From JAOABP01 sp964590395 (lineage in GTDB: Bacteria > Hydrothermota > Tepidihabitantia > Tepidihabitantales > Tepidihabitantaceae): a stretch of DNA of 64,000 nt. The DNA lies in the NCBI GenBank assembly GCA_964590395.1, contig CAZPVT010000005.1:62001-126000 (forward strand), in the 5' to 3' direction. Below, piece by piece: positions 34,946-44,742 of this stretch (positions are counted from its first letter, which is position 1; each line of letters opens with the position of its first letter). The notes beneath the pieces were generated by a model, which saw only the letters and a program-made list of their open reading frames with translations, was not told the origin of the DNA and did no database searches. A program made the translations under genes and the position numbers.

Positions 34946-35632
34946 GTGTTAATTCACCACCGTTTTGAACTGCCCATAGATCTGGCTGCGGCGCGCAGGA
35001 TTCAGGAGCGGTTGAGAAGGCGGGTGATTCTTGATGATGAGTTTTTGGATATCCGGGAGATTAAAACGGTTGCGGGTTGCGATGTTGCCTATGATCGGTA
35101 TGGGAAAAGAGTTTTTGCCGCGGTGGTGGTTATGGAGGCAGGTAGTTTTACGGTTGTGGAAAAGGTAACTTTTAGTGGCAGGGCAAGCTTTCCTTATATT
35201 CCCGGTTTTCTTTCGTTTCGTGAGGGTCCGGTACTGCTTGCGGCGATAAAAAGGCTGAAGACCGAGCCGGATGTTTTTCTGTTTGATGGGCAAGGTATCG
35301 CCCATCCAAGAAGGATGGGGATTGCATGCCATCTCGGAGTCATTCTTGATAAACCTTCAATTGGTTGTGCCAAGACCCATCTTTACGGTTCTTATGATGA
35401 GCCGGCAGGTGGCAGGGGTGCCAGTAGTTTTATTCAGGATGAGCGGGGAAGAAGGTTGGGCCTGGTTTTGCGGACCAGGACCGGTGTAAAACCGGTTTTT
35501 GTCTCACCCGGGCATCGCTGTGGGGTAAAGATGGCGGGTGAGGTGGTGATGTTCTGGGCGAGAAAATATCGCCTTCCCGAACCCTTGCGCCTTGCCCATA
35601 TCCTTGCCCAATCCGCAGTTAACCATCTTTGA
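34946..35632 (+). CDS. nfi: Endonuclease V (deoxyinosine-specific repair)
   Basis: Cuts near deoxyinosine in DNA. Seen in 228 residues: VAGCDVAYD near 42-50 with the first metal aspartate, SFPYIPGFLSFREGP near 80-94 with the wedge PYIP and the glutamate, VFLFDGQGIAHPRRMG with the second aspartate, and IGCAKTHLYG. All catalytic positions are present. GTG start without Shine-Dalgarno, just behind a promoter-like pair. Confidence 0.95.
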   Translation: MLIHHRFELPIDLAAARRIQERLRRRVILDDEFLDIREIKTVAGCDVAYDRYGKRVFAAVVVMEAGSFTVVEKVTFSGRASFPYIPGFLSFREGPVLLAAIKRLKTEPDVFLFDGQGIAHPRRMGIACHLGVILDKPSIGCAKTHLYGSYDEPAGGRGASSFIQDERGRRLGLVLRTRTGVKPVFVSPGHRCGVKMAGEVVMFWARKYRLPEPLRLAHILAQSAVNHL

Positions 35633-35722
35633 AATTCTTGCAACAGTCAGGGGATTTGAGTAGTCTATTTTAATGTAGGGGTATCCTCGTAATTGTTTTA
35701 GGGTTAGATTAAAAAGGAGTTT

Positions 35723-36724
35723 ATGATGAGTGAGTTAAAAGATGATATCAGACAGGTGCACGAAGAGATTGAACGGGAAAGTTTGTTTGTCCAGACGTTG
35801 ACAGGAGAGATCGGCAAGGTGATCGTCGGTCAAAAATATCTGATTGAGCGACTGCTCATCGGACTATTGGCAAACGGGCATATTCTGATTGAGGGTGTGC
35901 CCGGTCTTGCCAAAACCTACGCGGTGAAAAGCCTTGCCAGTGCGATCCGGGCGAGGTTTCAGCGGATTCAGTTTACTCCGGACCTTTTGCCCGCGGATAT
36001 CATTGGCACCCAGATTTACAATCAGCGGACCGGTGAGTTTACCGCTCGGAAGGGACCGATCTTTGCCAATCTGATTCTTGCCGACGAGATCAACCGCACA
36101 CCACCGAAGACCCAGAGCGCACTGCTCGAGGCGATGCAGGAGCGTCAGGTTACGATCGGCGAGGAGACCTATAAACTGGAGGAGCCGTTTTTGGTGCTGG
36201 CGACCCAGAACCCGATTGAGCAGGAGGGAACCTATCCTTTGCCTGAAGCCCAGACCGACCGGTTTCTATTGAAACTGAAGATCACCTACCCATCAAAAGA
36301 GGAGGAGAGGCAGATTGTGGAACGGATGACCAAGGGTGCAGAGCCGAAGTGTCAGCCGGTAGTGGATATCGAGACGATCCTGCGGGCGCGGCGGTTGTGT
36401 GAGAAAATCTATGTTGATGACAAGTTGAAGGATTATATAGTCAACCTGGTCTTTGCCACTCGGTTTCCGAAGGAACACAATCTGCCGGATCTGGTGCCGT
36501 TGATCAGGTATGGTGCATCACCCCGGGCGTCAATTTATCTCTTGACCACCGCCCGGGCCCTGGCATTTCTGAAGCGTCGGGGTTTTGTGATTCCGGAGGA
36601 TATCAAGGAGCTGGCTTACGATGTGTTAAGACACAGGATCATTTTGAGTTATGAGGCAGAGGCAGAGGAGTTGACAACTGACGATATCATCCGCCGGGTG
36701 CTGGAAGGGGTGGAGGTGCCATAA
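35723..36724 (+). CDS. MoxR-type AAA+ ATPase
   Basis: Chaperone-like ATPase that works with VWA proteins. Seen in 333 residues: Walker A EGVPGLAKTYAVK, Walker B ANLILADEINRTPPKTQSAL, sensor ATQNPIEQEGTYPLPEAQTD, and the C-terminal lid domain. AAAGGAG precedes the ATG. It heads the Bat operon and should remodel the BatA/BatB membrane complex. Confidence 0.93.
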   Translation: MMSELKDDIRQVHEEIERESLFVQTLTGEIGKVIVGQKYLIERLLIGLLANGHILIEGVPGLAKTYAVKSLASAIRARFQRIQFTPDLLPADIIGTQIYNQRTGEFTARKGPIFANLILADEINRTPPKTQSALLEAMQERQVTIGEETYKLEEPFLVLATQNPIEQEGTYPLPEAQTDRFLLKLKITYPSKEEERQIVERMTKGAEPKCQPVVDIETILRARRLCEKIYVDDKLKDYIVNLVFATRFPKEHNLPDLVPLIRYGASPRASIYLLTTARALAFLKRRGFVIPEDIKELAYDVLRHRIILSYEAEAEELTTDDIIRRVLEGVEVP

Positions 36725-36727
36725 GGG

Positions 36728-37615
36728 ATGCGGGTGGAGCTGAGTAAAATCCGGCAGGTGGAGTTGCGGACCAAACGGCTGGTCAATACCATATTTGCCG
36801 GTGATTACCGTTCCAGTTTCAAGGGTCGGGGTGTTGAGTTTGCGGATGTGCGGGAGTATCTGCCCGGTGATGATGTGCGGACGATTGACTGGCGCCTGAC
36901 CGCCCGGTTCGGTAAGCCGTTTGTTAAACTTTTTACCGAGGAGCGGGAACTCCTGGTGATGCTTTTAGTCGATGCCTCGGGTTCTAATCGGTTTGGGACC
37001 AAAGGGCTGTTGAAATTAGAGCAGGCGGTACTGGTCGGAGCGACATTAGCCTTTTCCGCAATAAAGAATAATGATAAGGTCGGATTGGTGTTTTTTACCG
37101 ACCGAATTGAGCGGTTTGTGCCACCGGCAAAGGGCAGGTTTCATGTTTTGCGGCTGGTGCGGGATATTATTTATTTTCAACCCGAGCATAAAGGCACCGA
37201 GCCGGTGATCGCGCTGGAGTTTGTGATGCATATTTTGAAACGCCGGGCGATCCTTTTTCTGATTTCGGACCTTTTAGGTCCGGGTTTTGCACCGGAACGG
37301 GTGGCAAAACCGGTCGGAGTGGTCAGCCGTCGGCACGACTTGATCGTCGTCGGAATCAATGATCAGGCTGAGGAAAAATTGCCCGCATTAGGATTGCTGA
37401 CCTTAGAGGATGCAGAGACCGGCAGACAGGTTTTGATGAACACCACAAGCCGGAGGGTCCAGCAGTTGTTTCAGACACAAAGGGTGCGCCGGCGTGAGGA
37501 GTTAAATCAACTTTTTCAGCGATTCGGCATTGACTTTATTCCGATTCTGACGGGTGAGGATTTTACCTCAAAACTGCACCGGTTTTTTGAGGAGCGGGCA
37601 AAACGGTATCGGTAA
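36728..37615 (+). CDS. DUF58 domain protein of the Bat operon
   Basis: Cytoplasmic protein with a VWA-like fold, 295 residues. Seen: FKGRGVEFADVREYLPGDD near 32-50, then IDWRLTARFGKPFVKLFTEE, the signature of DUF58, followed by LLVDASGSNRFG with a MIDAS-like DxSxS. Three bases after moxR. It usually forms a pair with MoxR; exact role unknown. Confidence 0.9.
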   Translation: MRVELSKIRQVELRTKRLVNTIFAGDYRSSFKGRGVEFADVREYLPGDDVRTIDWRLTARFGKPFVKLFTEERELLVMLLVDASGSNRFGTKGLLKLEQAVLVGATLAFSAIKNNDKVGLVFFTDRIERFVPPAKGRFHVLRLVRDIIYFQPEHKGTEPVIALEFVMHILKRRAILFLISDLLGPGFAPERVAKPVGVVSRRHDLIVVGINDQAEEKLPALGLLTLEDAETGRQVLMNTTSRRVQQLFQTQRVRRREELNQLFQRFGIDFIPILTGEDFTSKLHRFFEERAKRYR

Positions 37616-37621
37616 GGTAAA

Positions 37622-38581
37622 ATGGCGTTAAGGATTGTCCGATTAGTTTTTGTGCTTTTGGCTATCGGTTTGGGACAGGGCGATTCTGTAACCGGTGATA
37701 CCATCTCTCCCCGTTACCGGGTCGCAAAGGACGGTCCGGTAAAGGTGGATGTGAGGTGGCTCCGTAAGCCTGCGGTGCTGACGATCGGAGATCAGGTGCG
37801 GTTGCAGATTAAGGTATACCATCCGAAAGGGATTTCAGTTTCCCAGCCTTTTAATGAGCGGATAGAGGATTTTGCGGTTGTCAATCAGAAGCACCATATT
37901 GAATATCGGGGTGATACCGCGGTTGAGGTGTATGATCTGACTTTAGCGGTATTTCTGGTGGGTGAGGTGAAACTGGCACCGTTTCTTGTTGCCTATCAGG
38001 AGGGAGGAGAGATGTGGGTTGCAGTTTCGGACTCCATCGGGTTATCGGTGAAGAGTCTGATCAGCGAAAAGATGAGCGATATCAATGACCTCAAACCCCA
38101 GGTAAACTTTCCTAATCTGCTACCGTTTTGGATACTACTCGGAGTGGTCGTGGCTGGTGTCGGTGGGTTTCTGTTCTATCGTTTACTCCGGCGGTATCGG
38201 CGCGGGGCAGTTTTTACCCAGCCAGAACTACCGCCCTGGGAGGAGGCGTTGCAGGCGCTTACCCTAATTCCGGTGGCGGACTGGCTAAATCAGGGCAGGG
38301 TCAAGCGGCTTTATTATACGGTTTCCGAGATTGTCAAGCGGTATCTGACCCGGCGGTTTGGTTTTCCCGCGATCGACCAGACCACAACCGAGATCGTCCG
38401 AGAATTGAAGGTAAGAAAAATTCCGGAGATGGAGCGATTCAGTGCCTTTTTCTATGATGCGGATCTGGTTAAATATGCGAAGGTTGTGCCTGTTCAGCCC
38501 CAAATGGTCATTGAGCGGGCACAGGAACTGGTAAACATTACCAGACCACAGGAGCCGGTTTCGGAGGAGGTGGTTAAATGA
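37622..38581 (+). CDS. Bat operon membrane protein with extracytoplasmic Ig-like domain
   Basis: 319 residues: signal peptide, an about 110-residue extracytoplasmic beta domain (VLTIGDQVRLQIKVYHPKG), a membrane helix (LPFWILLGVVVAGVGGFLFY, near 164-183), and a cytoplasmic helical tail (TVSEIVKRYLTRRFGF). It resembles a shortened BatD or a DUF4381-type protein found between DUF58 and batA genes. Overlaps batA by four bases. It probably links the surface part to the MoxR/VWA machinery. Confidence 0.7.
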   Translation: MALRIVRLVFVLLAIGLGQGDSVTGDTISPRYRVAKDGPVKVDVRWLRKPAVLTIGDQVRLQIKVYHPKGISVSQPFNERIEDFAVVNQKHHIEYRGDTAVEVYDLTLAVFLVGEVKLAPFLVAYQEGGEMWVAVSDSIGLSVKSLISEKMSDINDLKPQVNFPNLLPFWILLGVVVAGVGGFLFYRLLRRYRRGAVFTQPELPPWEEALQALTLIPVADWLNQGRVKRLYYTVSEIVKRYLTRRFGFPAIDQTTTEIVRELKVRKIPEMERFSAFFYDADLVKYAKVVPVQPQMVIERAQELVNITRPQEPVSEEVVK

Positions 38582-39561
38582 TTCACTTTGCCTCTCCGGG
38601 GTATTTTGTCCTGCTGGTGCTGTTGCCGGTGCTGTGGTGGTTGGTGATGAGGCGACCAAGGCATGCCCTGTTTTATAGCGATAGCAGTTTTTTGCCCCGG
38701 CCTGGCAGGTTTGAACAGGTGATCAGTCGGGTACCGCTGTTTTGCTACTCTTTAGCACTGGTTTTCGGCATTGTGGGGCTTGCCCGACCCCAGAAGGGCC
38801 GGCAGTTTGAAGAGCAGGAGACACAGGGAATAGATATTATGCTCTGTTTAGATGTTTCGGGCTCGATGCAGGCACTGGATTTCGCACCGAGTGATCGGTT
38901 GACCGTTGCCAAGGAAAAGGCAAAGGAGTTTATCGCCAGGCGGCGTGGGGACCGGATCGGGCTGGTGATATTTGCCAGTACCAGTTTGACACAGTGTCCG
39001 CTTACCCTTGACCGTAACATTTTGAGCCAGATTCTTGACCGGGTACAATACGGAATCCTTGAGGATGGCACCGCAATCGGAATGGGGCTGGCAAGTGCGG
39101 TGGCGAGGCTTAAGGATTCGAAGGCAAAAGAGAAGGTGGTGATACTTTTGACCGATGGTATAAATAATGCCGGTGATATTGACCCTTTGACTGCGGCTCA
39201 GACTGCTGCCAGTTTAGAAGTTAAGGTATATACCATCGGGGTGGGTAGTAAGGGTCCGGTGCCGTTTCCGGTTGATGACCCGTTGTTTGGTAAGCGGATC
39301 GTTCAGATGGAGATGGATCTGGATAGCGAGTCCCTGCAGAGGATTGCGGAGATCACCGGTGGAAAGTTCTTTCTGGCAACCGACCCGCAGGGGCTACAGC
39401 GGGTTTATGAGGAGATTGATAAACTGGAGCCATCACGGTTTAAGAGTTGGCGCTGGACATTGTATCAGGAGTTGGCACACCGGCCGATGTTGTGGGCGGT
39501 ATGGAGCATATTTGTGGGTGCAATCAGTTCGCTGTTGATTTATCGTCGGCTATATGATTAA
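38578..39561 (+). CDS. batA: BatA-like VWA membrane protein
   Basis: Membrane protein with a von Willebrand A domain, 327 residues. Seen: two N-terminal helices, the MIDAS residues LCLDVSGSMQALDF near 95-108, EDGTAIGMGLASA, and LLTDGINNAGD, then a C-terminal helix. All metal-binding positions are kept. Overlaps the next gene by eight bases. Bat proteins were named for aerotolerance in Bacteroides; their biochemical role is not settled. Confidence 0.9.
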   Translation: MIHFASPGYFVLLVLLPVLWWLVMRRPRHALFYSDSSFLPRPGRFEQVISRVPLFCYSLALVFGIVGLARPQKGRQFEEQETQGIDIMLCLDVSGSMQALDFAPSDRLTVAKEKAKEFIARRRGDRIGLVIFASTSLTQCPLTLDRNILSQILDRVQYGILEDGTAIGMGLASAVARLKDSKAKEKVVILLTDGINNAGDIDPLTAAQTAASLEVKVYTIGVGSKGPVPFPVDDPLFGKRIVQMEMDLDSESLQRIAEITGGKFFLATDPQGLQRVYEEIDKLEPSRFKSWRWTLYQELAHRPMLWAVWSIFVGAISSLLIYRRLYD

Positions 39562-41188
39562 CTGGGCATTACCGAAAAACCTATATTACCTTTTTACCCT
39601 ACCCGGGTTGCTGGTGCTGTTGTTGATTTTCAGTATTGTTCGGCGCCGGACCCTGCAACGGGTGATTGAGCCGTTTCTTTTACCGTATCTTCAGCCGCCG
39701 CGGTTCAGGCTATTTAGTTTTCTGAAGGTGGTCTTTACTTTTCTTGCTCTGGCGTTGTTTGTCATTGCCCTTGCCCGACCAAGGTGGGGCGAAAGGCTGC
39801 AGATGTTTAAAGGCAGAGGGGTGACACTGGTAATTGTGGTGGATGCCTCCAAATCAATGCTGGCTGAGGATGTCAAGCCGAATCGGTTAGCCAGGGCAAA
39901 GGCAGAACTTGCCAGTTTGATTGATGAACTCAGCGGTAACGCGGTGGGAATTGTAAGTTTTGCCGGTGATGCCTATGTCCTCTGCCCTTTGACCACGGAC
40001 TTAGAGGCGGCAAAACTGTTTCTGGATATTATCAGTCCGGAGTTGATGCCGGTGCCGGGGTCCGACTTTGGCCGGGCAATCCAGGTTGCCAGCACCCTTT
40101 TTAATCCGGGTTCGGCAACAAGGGCGCTGGTTCTGGTAACCGATGGTGAGGACCTGGGGGTAAATACCGAGGTGGCGGTAATGGAGGCAAAAGAAGCGGG
40201 GATCAGAATCTATCCAGTGGCAATCAGTACTCCGGAGGGTGCGCCAATTCCTGAACCCGGGGCAAGCGGTGTGGTTTACAAGAAGGACAAAAGCGGTAAT
40301 GTGGTTATATCAAGGATGGATGAGCGTAAACTGATTTTGATCGCCCAGGCAACCGGTGGTAGATTTTTCCGGCTGGAGGGTTTTTCACCAGTCCGGCTGG
40401 CTGAAGAATTACAAAAGTTGGAGAAGGAGGTTTTAGCAGGAGGCGAGTTTTCCGGGTATGTGGAGCGGTATCAGGGTTTTTTGCTTGCGGGTGTTATCCT
40501 GCTTTTTTTATCCCTTTTTCTTCCGGAGCGTAAGATGGCATTAAGGATACCAAGATTGAGGTTGCAGGGATGGGTGATTTTGCTGGTTTTACTTTTTGGT
40601 CTTAACACCGCATGGGCAGATGTGGGTGGTTTGATGCGAGCCGGGAACAGCCTTTATCATCGCCAACGTTATGAGGAGGCGCTTTCGTTTTATCAGCGGG
40701 CAGAGGTGCTGGAGCCGGATAATCTGGCAATTCATTACAATCTGGGCAATACCCTATACCGGCTGGGGCGATTTCCAGAGGCGGTTAATGAACTTTCACT
40801 TGCCATGATAGCGAAAAAGCCTGCAATGCGTGCCCGGGCGTTTTACAATCTGGGTAATAGTTTTTTCCGGATGAACCGGCTGGATGAGGCGATCAATGCG
40901 TATAAGATGGCACTTTTAGCCAATCCCAAGGACCAGCAGGCAAAGGAGAATTTAGAGTTCTGTTTGAGAATGAAACAGCAACAGAGTCAAAAGGATAGCA
41001 CACAACAGCAGTCCGGAGGGAAGCAGGACCGGAAATCAGAACCGTCACCAGAACCCAAGCCATCAGGTGGTGGTATGGATAAAGAGCAGGCAGAAAGGAT
41101 TTTGCAGGCGATCGAGAATAAGGAAAAGCAGACCCAGCGCGAGGTAAGAAAGCCTAAGGCAAGGCGTCAGGTGGATAAGGACTGGTGA
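39554..41188 (+). CDS. batB: BatB-like VWA protein fused to TPR (BatC-like) domain
   Basis: 544 residues. The first about 325 are BatB: two N-terminal helices, MIDAS VVDASKSMLAEDV near 96-108, TDGEDLG, and a helix near 305-322. After a further hydrophobic stretch (WVILLVLLFGLNTAWA) comes a TPR region (NSLYHRQRYEEALSFYQRAE, NLGNTLYRLGRFPEAVNELS, NLGNSFFRMNRLDEAINAYK). A Gln/Lys-rich tail ends it. Elsewhere BatB and BatC are usually separate proteins; here they are fused. GTG-free ATG start inside batA's 3' end. Confidence 0.87.
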   Translation: MINWALPKNLYYLFTLPGLLVLLLIFSIVRRRTLQRVIEPFLLPYLQPPRFRLFSFLKVVFTFLALALFVIALARPRWGERLQMFKGRGVTLVIVVDASKSMLAEDVKPNRLARAKAELASLIDELSGNAVGIVSFAGDAYVLCPLTTDLEAAKLFLDIISPELMPVPGSDFGRAIQVASTLFNPGSATRALVLVTDGEDLGVNTEVAVMEAKEAGIRIYPVAISTPEGAPIPEPGASGVVYKKDKSGNVVISRMDERKLILIAQATGGRFFRLEGFSPVRLAEELQKLEKEVLAGGEFSGYVERYQGFLLAGVILLFLSLFLPERKMALRIPRLRLQGWVILLVLLFGLNTAWADVGGLMRAGNSLYHRQRYEEALSFYQRAEVLEPDNLAIHYNLGNTLYRLGRFPEAVNELSLAMIAKKPAMRARAFYNLGNSFFRMNRLDEAINAYKMALLANPKDQQAKENLEFCLRMKQQQSQKDSTQQQSGGKQDRKSEPSPEPKPSGGGMDKEQAERILQAIENKEKQTQREVRKPKARRQVDKDW

Positions 41189-41192
41189 GAGT

Positions 41193-42956
41193 ATGGTAAG
41201 GTTGATTCTGATGCTGTTGTTTTTCTGGATTAGTTTTCTGTCTGGTAAGGAGCTTGAGTTTTCTGCCCGGGTTGACCGGACTACGGTTGCTCTGGGTGAG
41301 CCATTCCGGTTAACCGTAACAGTTGAAGGTTCAAATATCAGCCGGGTGCCCAGGCCCCAACTGCCGGCACTGGATGATTTTGAAAATCTCGGTTCAAGTC
41401 AATCCCAGTCAACCAATATCTCTATCATCAATGGACGGGTTCAGCAGCGCACCGCGATCAATTTTGTTTACACCCTGGTGCCGAAGCGATTGGGCGAGTT
41501 AAAGATTGGTAGTTGCCGGCTGGTTTATAACAACAACGAATACACCACCGAGCCGATCACCATCAATGTGGTTAAAGGTGCAAGCCGAAGTCAGAGTCAA
41601 CCCCAGCCCAGGACCCGGATGCCGTTTGACATATTTGAAGAGCCAGAGCCACTGGGAAAGGATGACCTGATGCTTGTTTCCAGTGTGGATAAGCGGACGG
41701 TTTATCAGGGAGAGCAGATTACCGCGACCTGGCGATTTTATACTAATCAGCAGGTGGGCAGTTTGAGTTTGAAGGATCCACCCTCTTTAACCGGTTTCTG
41801 GTCTGACGATATCTATCAGCCCCGACAACTGGAGTACGAGCCGACAACAGTTAACGGAAAAAGATACTATGCTGCGATAATTAAGAGGACCGCGCTTTTT
41901 CCCACCCAGAGCGGTCAGTTGAGAATCGGGGCGATGAAGGTGCAGGGTGAGGTGGTGGTACCGGGTTTTTTATTTGCCAGTTCAGAGCCGTTTGAGGTCT
42001 TATCTGAGCCAGTTACTGTTACGGTTAAACCGTTGCCCGAGGAGGGTAAGCCGGTATCTTTCACCGGTGGTGTTGGTTCTTTTCAGGTGAGTGCCAGTTT
42101 GAGCAGTACAAGTTCGACAGGTGGTGAGCCGGTTACTCTGAGTATCGCAATCACCGGTACCGGTAATCTGGGTTTGATTGGACCGGCAAATCTACCGGCA
42201 ATTTCCGGGTTAAAGATACTCGCTCCGGAGACCAAGGATAACTTCAGTTATACCGGTGGAAAACTTTCCGGAACCAGAGTTTTTAACTATCCGCTTTTGC
42301 CCACCACTGATGGCAGGTACCGGATTCCAGAGATTGAGTTCGGATTTTTTGACCCGCAGACCGGCAGTTATTATACCCGACGGACCCAGGCGCTGGAACT
42401 GGTTGTTACCGGGGTGCCGTCGAGGGGTGGAGCGGTGGAGACAGGACAGCCGGGCTTGAGGGTGCTGGGCAGTGATATCAGACATATCAAGCCCGATTTG
42501 GGCAAAACGACGGTTGTGCCGGTCGGATTACTGGAGGTGGTTTTTTATCCGACGGGGTTCTTTATTCTTGGTGCCGGCCTGCTTTTGGGCTACCGGCGCC
42601 AGCGGTTAAAAAGGGAGCCCGGTTATGCACGGCGGGCAAGAGCGTTTGGCAGGGTGCGAAAGGAGCTTAGAATGGCAGAGCAGATGCTTAAGAGCAACCG
42701 TTTAGCCGATTTCTATCTGATTTTGCGTCAGGCACTGCTCAACTACGCAGGTGATCGTTACAACATCCCAACCGGTGCACTGACCGGTGAGGAGTTAAAA
42801 CAGCGGTTACAGGAATATGGGGTTGGTGCCACGGTTATTGAGAGTTTGATTAACGCCATCAATCAGTGTGAAATTGCCCGGTTTTCCCCGGGTGCGGTGG
42901 AGTGTGCTCCACAACAGCTCCTGAGTCAGACAAAAGAGGTGATCAGCCGGCTATGA
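41193..42956 (+). CDS. batD: BatD-like oxygen-tolerance protein
   Basis: 587-residue exported membrane protein. Seen: signal peptide (about 1-18), three Ig-like beta domains (starting FSARVDRTTVALGEPFRLTV, DDLMLVSSVDKRTVYQGEQI and GSFQVSASLSSTSSTGGEPV), a membrane helix near 455-475 and a cytoplasmic helical domain with LKSNRLADFYLILRQALLNY. This is the BatD layout. Five bases after the batB fusion and overlapping batE by four. Confidence 0.9.
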   Translation: MVRLILMLLFFWISFLSGKELEFSARVDRTTVALGEPFRLTVTVEGSNISRVPRPQLPALDDFENLGSSQSQSTNISIINGRVQQRTAINFVYTLVPKRLGELKIGSCRLVYNNNEYTTEPITINVVKGASRSQSQPQPRTRMPFDIFEEPEPLGKDDLMLVSSVDKRTVYQGEQITATWRFYTNQQVGSLSLKDPPSLTGFWSDDIYQPRQLEYEPTTVNGKRYYAAIIKRTALFPTQSGQLRIGAMKVQGEVVVPGFLFASSEPFEVLSEPVTVTVKPLPEEGKPVSFTGGVGSFQVSASLSSTSSTGGEPVTLSIAITGTGNLGLIGPANLPAISGLKILAPETKDNFSYTGGKLSGTRVFNYPLLPTTDGRYRIPEIEFGFFDPQTGSYYTRRTQALELVVTGVPSRGGAVETGQPGLRVLGSDIRHIKPDLGKTTVVPVGLLEVVFYPTGFFILGAGLLLGYRRQRLKREPGYARRARAFGRVRKELRMAEQMLKSNRLADFYLILRQALLNYAGDRYNIPTGALTGEELKQRLQEYGVGATVIESLINAINQCEIARFSPGAVECAPQQLLSQTKEVISRL

Positions 42957-43681
42957 GCTGTCTGATTTTAATTTTACTCTGGAGCGGGGAGGTGTTAGAC
43001 CATTTTCAGATGGGCAACAGTTTTTACGAGCAGGGTGATTATCAATCTGCAATTGTCCATTACGACTCCGCAGTTTTTATCCTGCCTACCGCTGCGGTCT
43101 ATTACAACCGTGGTAACGCCTACTTTAAACTGGGCAGGATTGGGTTGGCAATTGCAGACTATCTGCGTGCCCGGGCGATTGCACCCAACGATGCGGACAT
43201 TAAACACAACCTTGAGTTTGCCCGGCAGTTCCGAGTAGATAAAAATCCAAATCCAGAGGGTTTTTTTGCCCGTTTTTTGCGCCAGCTGGCAACAGTGTCT
43301 AATTACCAGTTAAGCCGGTTCTTAAGTGCACTTCTCTTTCTACTTTTTGGGCTGGTATTTGCCTTTTACCTTATCACCCGGCAAACTCTGCCGCTTGTTT
43401 TTTCAATCCTGCTTCTTGTGCTCTTTGGCTATTTTTTGATTTCGGTTTTTTACTGGCGGGGTGTTACAGGTGAAAATGTGGCGGTGGTTGTTGTGCCGGA
43501 GGCGGTTTTGCGTTCCGGCCCAGGAGAGGAGTATAAGGAGATCGTTGCGGTGCATGATGGCCTTGAGGTCAGAATAATTGAGCGAAGGCAGGAGTGGGCC
43601 CTGATTCAGATTCCGGGCGGATTGGGTGGCTGGGTGGAGAAGGGGAAAATTGAGCCGGTTTTTGTTAAACCATTACTATAA
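42953..43681 (+). CDS. batE: BatE-like TPR and SH3-domain membrane protein
   Basis: 242 residues from the ATG at 42953, which overlaps the batD stop (ATGAG). Seen: a short signal or anchor, TPR units (MGNSFYEQGDYQSAIVHYDS and NRGNAYFKLGRIGLAIADYL), two membrane helices near 118-165, then a bacterial SH3 domain with AVLRSGPGEEYKEIVAVHDG and WALIQIPGGLGGWVEKGKI. The layout matches BatE. Last Bat gene. Confidence 0.87.
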   Translation: MSCLILILLWSGEVLDHFQMGNSFYEQGDYQSAIVHYDSAVFILPTAAVYYNRGNAYFKLGRIGLAIADYLRARAIAPNDADIKHNLEFARQFRVDKNPNPEGFFARFLRQLATVSNYQLSRFLSALLFLLFGLVFAFYLITRQTLPLVFSILLLVLFGYFLISVFYWRGVTGENVAVVVVPEAVLRSGPGEEYKEIVAVHDGLEVRIIERRQEWALIQIPGGLGGWVEKGKIEPVFVKPLL

Positions 43682-43690
43682 GGGGGAAAT

Positions 43691-44695
43691 TTGCGATTAA
43701 TTAAGGCTGTCTTTTTTGCCGGCCTGCTATTATTTACTGCCTGTCAGCAGGAGAAATATCCGATTGAGCCGATAGACGATATAACCCCACCAGCCGACTG
43801 GTTTTTACTCGGAATTTTGCCCAATCCAGCCCAAAACCAGACTTTTGATTCGGCTTATGCCGAAGTTGCCTCTTACACCCAGCTGGTACCGGTATGGGGA
43901 AAACCATCACCATTTTACTTGATGCCCGAGGAGTTAAAAGGCGAATGGGGAAAAACATTTGTGCGGGATTTAATCCGTGGAAATGGAATGGCACCGCTTA
44001 TTCACTTGAGTTTCATCGGTCCGGGAATGACCCTGATTTCGCCACCGGAAATAACAGGACCCAGCCTTGCCAATCAGCGCTGGCGTGCTGCCTACCGAGA
44101 TGCGGCGATAGAAATTGTCAAAACCATCAGACCCCGCTACATCTCTTTGGGTAACGAGGTCAACCGTTGGTTTGAGAAATATGGCAACGATGGTGAAAAT
44201 GGCTTTTTAAACTGGGTCAGCCTTTATGAAGAGATTTACGACACCATTAAAAAGATTTCTCCCAATACTAAGGTCTTCTGCACCTTTAGCCGGGAGATCG
44301 TTGATGAACACCGGGTCGCCGATTTGAACTGTATCACCCTGTTTGATAGCACAAAACTTGACCTGCTTGGTATCACCAGTTATCCATTCGCGGTGTTCGG
44401 GGTGAACTCACCTGATGATATTCCTGTGAACTACTACTCTGCGCTGGCAGCGCCATTGCCGGGAAAACCGCTTGGCTTCACGGAAATCTGCTGGTGGTCA
44501 AATCCGGCATTTGGTGGCGAGACTGCCGAATCTCTATTTGTCAGCGAAATTCCCCGGCTGCTTTCTGGACTTAAAGTTGAATTTATCATTTGGCCCTGGC
44601 TTTGTGACCTGGATACCGGCGATTTCACCGGTTTAAAAAGAGTTGATGGCACCGCGAAACCAGCGTTGAGTGCGTGGCAGAGCCTTTATCGTTAA
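43691..44695 (+). CDS. Glycosidase-like TIM-barrel lipoprotein (clan GH-A type)
   Basis: 334 residues with a lipoprotein-like N-terminus (LLLFTACQQE) and a probable (beta/alpha)8 barrel. Seen: RPRYISLGNEVNRWF, the Asn-Glu acid/base pair of clan GH-A, and KPLGFTEICWW, the likely nucleophile glutamate; IIWPWLCDLDTGDF fits the last strand. The family cannot be named. TTG start after GGGGG, nine bases after batE, so it shares the Bat operon. It may act on a surface glycan. Confidence 0.65.
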   Translation: MRLIKAVFFAGLLLFTACQQEKYPIEPIDDITPPADWFLLGILPNPAQNQTFDSAYAEVASYTQLVPVWGKPSPFYLMPEELKGEWGKTFVRDLIRGNGMAPLIHLSFIGPGMTLISPPEITGPSLANQRWRAAYRDAAIEIVKTIRPRYISLGNEVNRWFEKYGNDGENGFLNWVSLYEEIYDTIKKISPNTKVFCTFSREIVDEHRVADLNCITLFDSTKLDLLGITSYPFAVFGVNSPDDIPVNYYSALAAPLPGKPLGFTEICWWSNPAFGGETAESLFVSEIPRLLSGLKVEFIIWPWLCDLDTGDFTGLKRVDGTAKPALSAWQSLYR

Positions 44696-44742
44696 TTACA
44701 AGGAGTAGACATTCCTTTGCGGGTTTTTAAAGTCCGCGGTCT

